This document shows, one piece after another, positions 62,861-64,000 of a stretch of 64,000 nucleotides of DNA. The notes below the pieces were generated by a model. The model searched no databases. It was given only the letters and a program-made list of their open reading frames with translations, and was not told where the DNA came from. A program made the position numbers and the translations under genes. Origin of the DNA: CBDDCX01 sp965226925 (GTDB lineage Bacteria; Gemmatimonadota; Gemmatimonadetes; Longimicrobiales; Gaopeijiaceae); NCBI GenBank assembly GCA_965226925.1, contig CBDDEN010000008.1:186001-250000 (forward strand), read 5' to 3'. Position 1 is the first letter of the stretch, and the number at the start of each line of letters is the position of its first letter.

Positions 62861-63628
62861 TTACTCCTCCTCCTTGTCCTTGTCCTCGTCCTCCTCAGTG
62901 TCGGCCGCGGCGGCGGGTTCCTCGGCGGCTTCGGCCACGGGCTCTGCCTCCGCTTCGGCCTCGGACTCCTCGGCGGCCTCAGCTTCCGGGGCCTCCTCTG
63001 TGGCGGCCTCGGGCTCTGCCTCCGCTTCAGCCTCGGACTCCTCGGCGCCCTCAGCTTCCGGGGCCTCCTCTGCGGCGGCCTCGGGCTCTGCCTCCGCTTC
63101 AGCCTCGGACTCCTCGGCGCCCTCAGCTTCCGGGGCCTCCTCTGTGGCGGCTTCGGCCTCGGGCCCTGCCTCCGCTTCGGTCGCCTCAGCCTCGACGGCT
63201 TCGGCGGCGGCAGCCTCCGCGGCCTCGACCTCGGCAGCGGCGGTAGCGGCGGCTTCCTGAGCCGCTTCAGCGGCCGCGGCGGCTTCCCGGGCCTTGGTTT
63301 CCGCCTTGCGACGGTCCTCCATAGCGGCAGCCTTCAGAGCCTTCGCCTCCTCGGGATCGAGCTCACCAAGAGCCACCGAAGCGTCTCCACCCTTACGGGC
63401 CTTGTTGAGCAGCGTGCGGACGGTGTCGGAGGGCTCGGCGCCCTTGGCGATCCACTCGTCCGCCTTCTCGATGTCCACGATGAGACGGGCCGGCGTCGTC
63501 AGGGGCTTGTAGTACCCGAGCGTTTCGACGAAGCGGCCGTCTCGCGGAGCCTTGGAGTCGGCTACCACGATGCGATAGTGGGCCTGCTTCTTACGGCCCA
63601 TGCGGCGAAGTCTGATTTTTGCTGACAT
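62861..63628 (-). CDS. rpsP: 30S ribosomal protein S16 with long acidic Ala/Glu tail
   Basis: The product has 255 residues from ATG 63628. Residues 1-80 are ordinary S16 (IRLRRMGRKKQAHYRIVVAD, then GRFVETLGYY). The next 175 are an extension rich in Ala and Glu, including three tandem 24-residue units (EAEGAEESEAEAEAEPEA-type) from 72-base DNA repeats and an Asp/Glu/Lys end. S16 proteins usually have 80-100 residues; moderate Ala/Glu tails occur in some phyla, but this is long. The tail is surely disordered and very acidic. Confidence 0.93.
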   Translation of the reverse strand: MSAKIRLRRMGRKKQAHYRIVVADSKAPRDGRFVETLGYYKPLTTPARLIVDIEKADEWIAKGAEPSDTVRTLLNKARKGGDASVALGELDPEEAKALKAAAMEDRRKAETKAREAAAAAEAAQEAAATAAAEVEAAEAAAAEAVEAEATEAEAGPEAEAATEEAPEAEGAEESEAEAEAEPEAAAEEAPEAEGAEESEAEAEAEPEAATEEAPEAEAAEESEAEAEAEPVAEAAEEPAAAADTEEDEDKDKEEE

Positions 63629-63683
63629 ATGTGCTTTCCAGTCGGTCCCTATAGGCCGGTAGTCCCGGCGTCTTCCACAATCA

Positions 63684-64000
63684 TCAGAAGGGCATCATGC
63701 CCTTCATCTGCTTCATGAACTTCTGTGTTTCCTTGAACTGCTTCATCAGCCGGTTCACTTCCGCCACCGACCGTCCACTTCCCTTGGCGATCCTCGCCCG
63801 CCTCGATCCGTCCAGGATCTCCGGCCTACGTCTCTCACCCGGCGTCATCGAGAGGATGATGGCTTCAACATGCTTCATCCTTTTCGGGTCAACCCCTCCT
63901 GCTGGCATCGCCTTCGCCGCCCCGGGTATCATTTTCAACACCTGCTCCAAGGGCCCCATCTTCTGGACCTGCCGCATGGCGGTCAAGAAGTCCTCGAGCG
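63684..64000 (-). CDS. ffh: Signal recognition particle protein Ffh, C-terminal part (partial)
   Basis: The frame is open past the window edge; 105 residues of the M domain are present. FLTAMRQVQKMGPLEQVLKMIPG, SMTPGER, RRARIAKGSG and the Met-rich end KFMKQMKGMMPF are the signal-sequence- and 4.5S RNA-binding parts. It is the first gene of the cluster as seen here. Confidence 0.97.
   Translation of the reverse strand, partial: LEDFLTAMRQVQKMGPLEQVLKMIPGAAKAMPAGGVDPKRMKHVEAIILSMTPGERRRPEILDGSRRARIAKGSGRSVAEVNRLMKQFKETQKFMKQMKGMMPF

Noticed and set aside
62880..63200. The GC-rich repeats as a CRISPR or intergenic repeat array
   Set aside because: They keep the rpsP frame and encode Ala/Glu units; there are no spacers.

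Overview
The window is one contig of a high-GC, Gram-negative bacterium with an outer membrane: it encodes a beta-barrel porin and several lipoproteins with lipoboxes. FtsX/MacB 'ADOP' permeases, one still next to a PadR regulator remnant, together with many secreted beta-propeller and SnoaL-like proteins, suggest Gemmatimonadota or a close relative. That placement is inference; there is no rRNA to test it.

Region 1 (1-12,942, + strand) is the most interesting system. It is one compact operon in which nearly every stop overlaps the next start. It holds the end of a PfaA-type polyketide/PUFA synthase subunit, a 2344-residue KS-CLF-AT-DH-DH PUFA-synthase subunit, a complete oleABCD set (head-to-head hydrocarbon synthesis) and a phosphopantetheinyl transferase. 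Read together, it looks like a dedicated line that builds a polyunsaturated acyl chain, condenses two chains, and converts the product to a long-chain polyene hydrocarbon. A hairpin terminator closes it.

Region 2 (13-42 kb) is accessory metabolism with heavy gene decay. Amino-acid and peptide genes (P1 peptidase, DAACS symporter, M29-like peptidase, asparaginase, diaminopropionate ammonia-lyase) sit among regulators, beta-propellers, oxygenases, a cupredoxin, a His-rich metal-binding protein and a porin with a haem motif. At least eight genes carry internal deletions or are fused to neighbour fragments, and four carry single-base frameshifts. Three signals stand out. Two genes have in-frame TGA at conserved Cys positions with SECIS-like hairpins (a peroxiredoxin and an ArsM-like methyltransferase), so both are probable selenoproteins. 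A polycysteine leader peptide plus terminator in front of an ATP-grasp ligase looks like a Cys-responsive attenuator.

Region 3 (about 43-49 kb) looks like an island next to tRNA-Lys(UUU). It has degenerate direct repeats, a small Cys-rich membrane protein, DUF2182 and DUF1326, an IS256-type transposase, an IS3 element with a GGGAAAC slippery site, and an aldehyde dehydrogenase cut by that IS3.

Region 4 (49.4-53.7 kb) is a four-gene operon of an ArsM-like methyltransferase, a radical SAM enzyme, a divergent metallophosphoesterase and a flavoprotein. It is possibly an organoarsenical or related metalloid pathway.

Region 5 (53.8-60.3 kb) has three adjacent secreted lipoproteins that share a Lys/Ser repeat tract inserted into loops of different beta-domains.

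Region 6 (60.5-64 kb, - strand) is the conserved ffh-rpsP-rimM-trmD-rplS-rnhB translation cluster; its S16 has an unusual acidic repeat tail.
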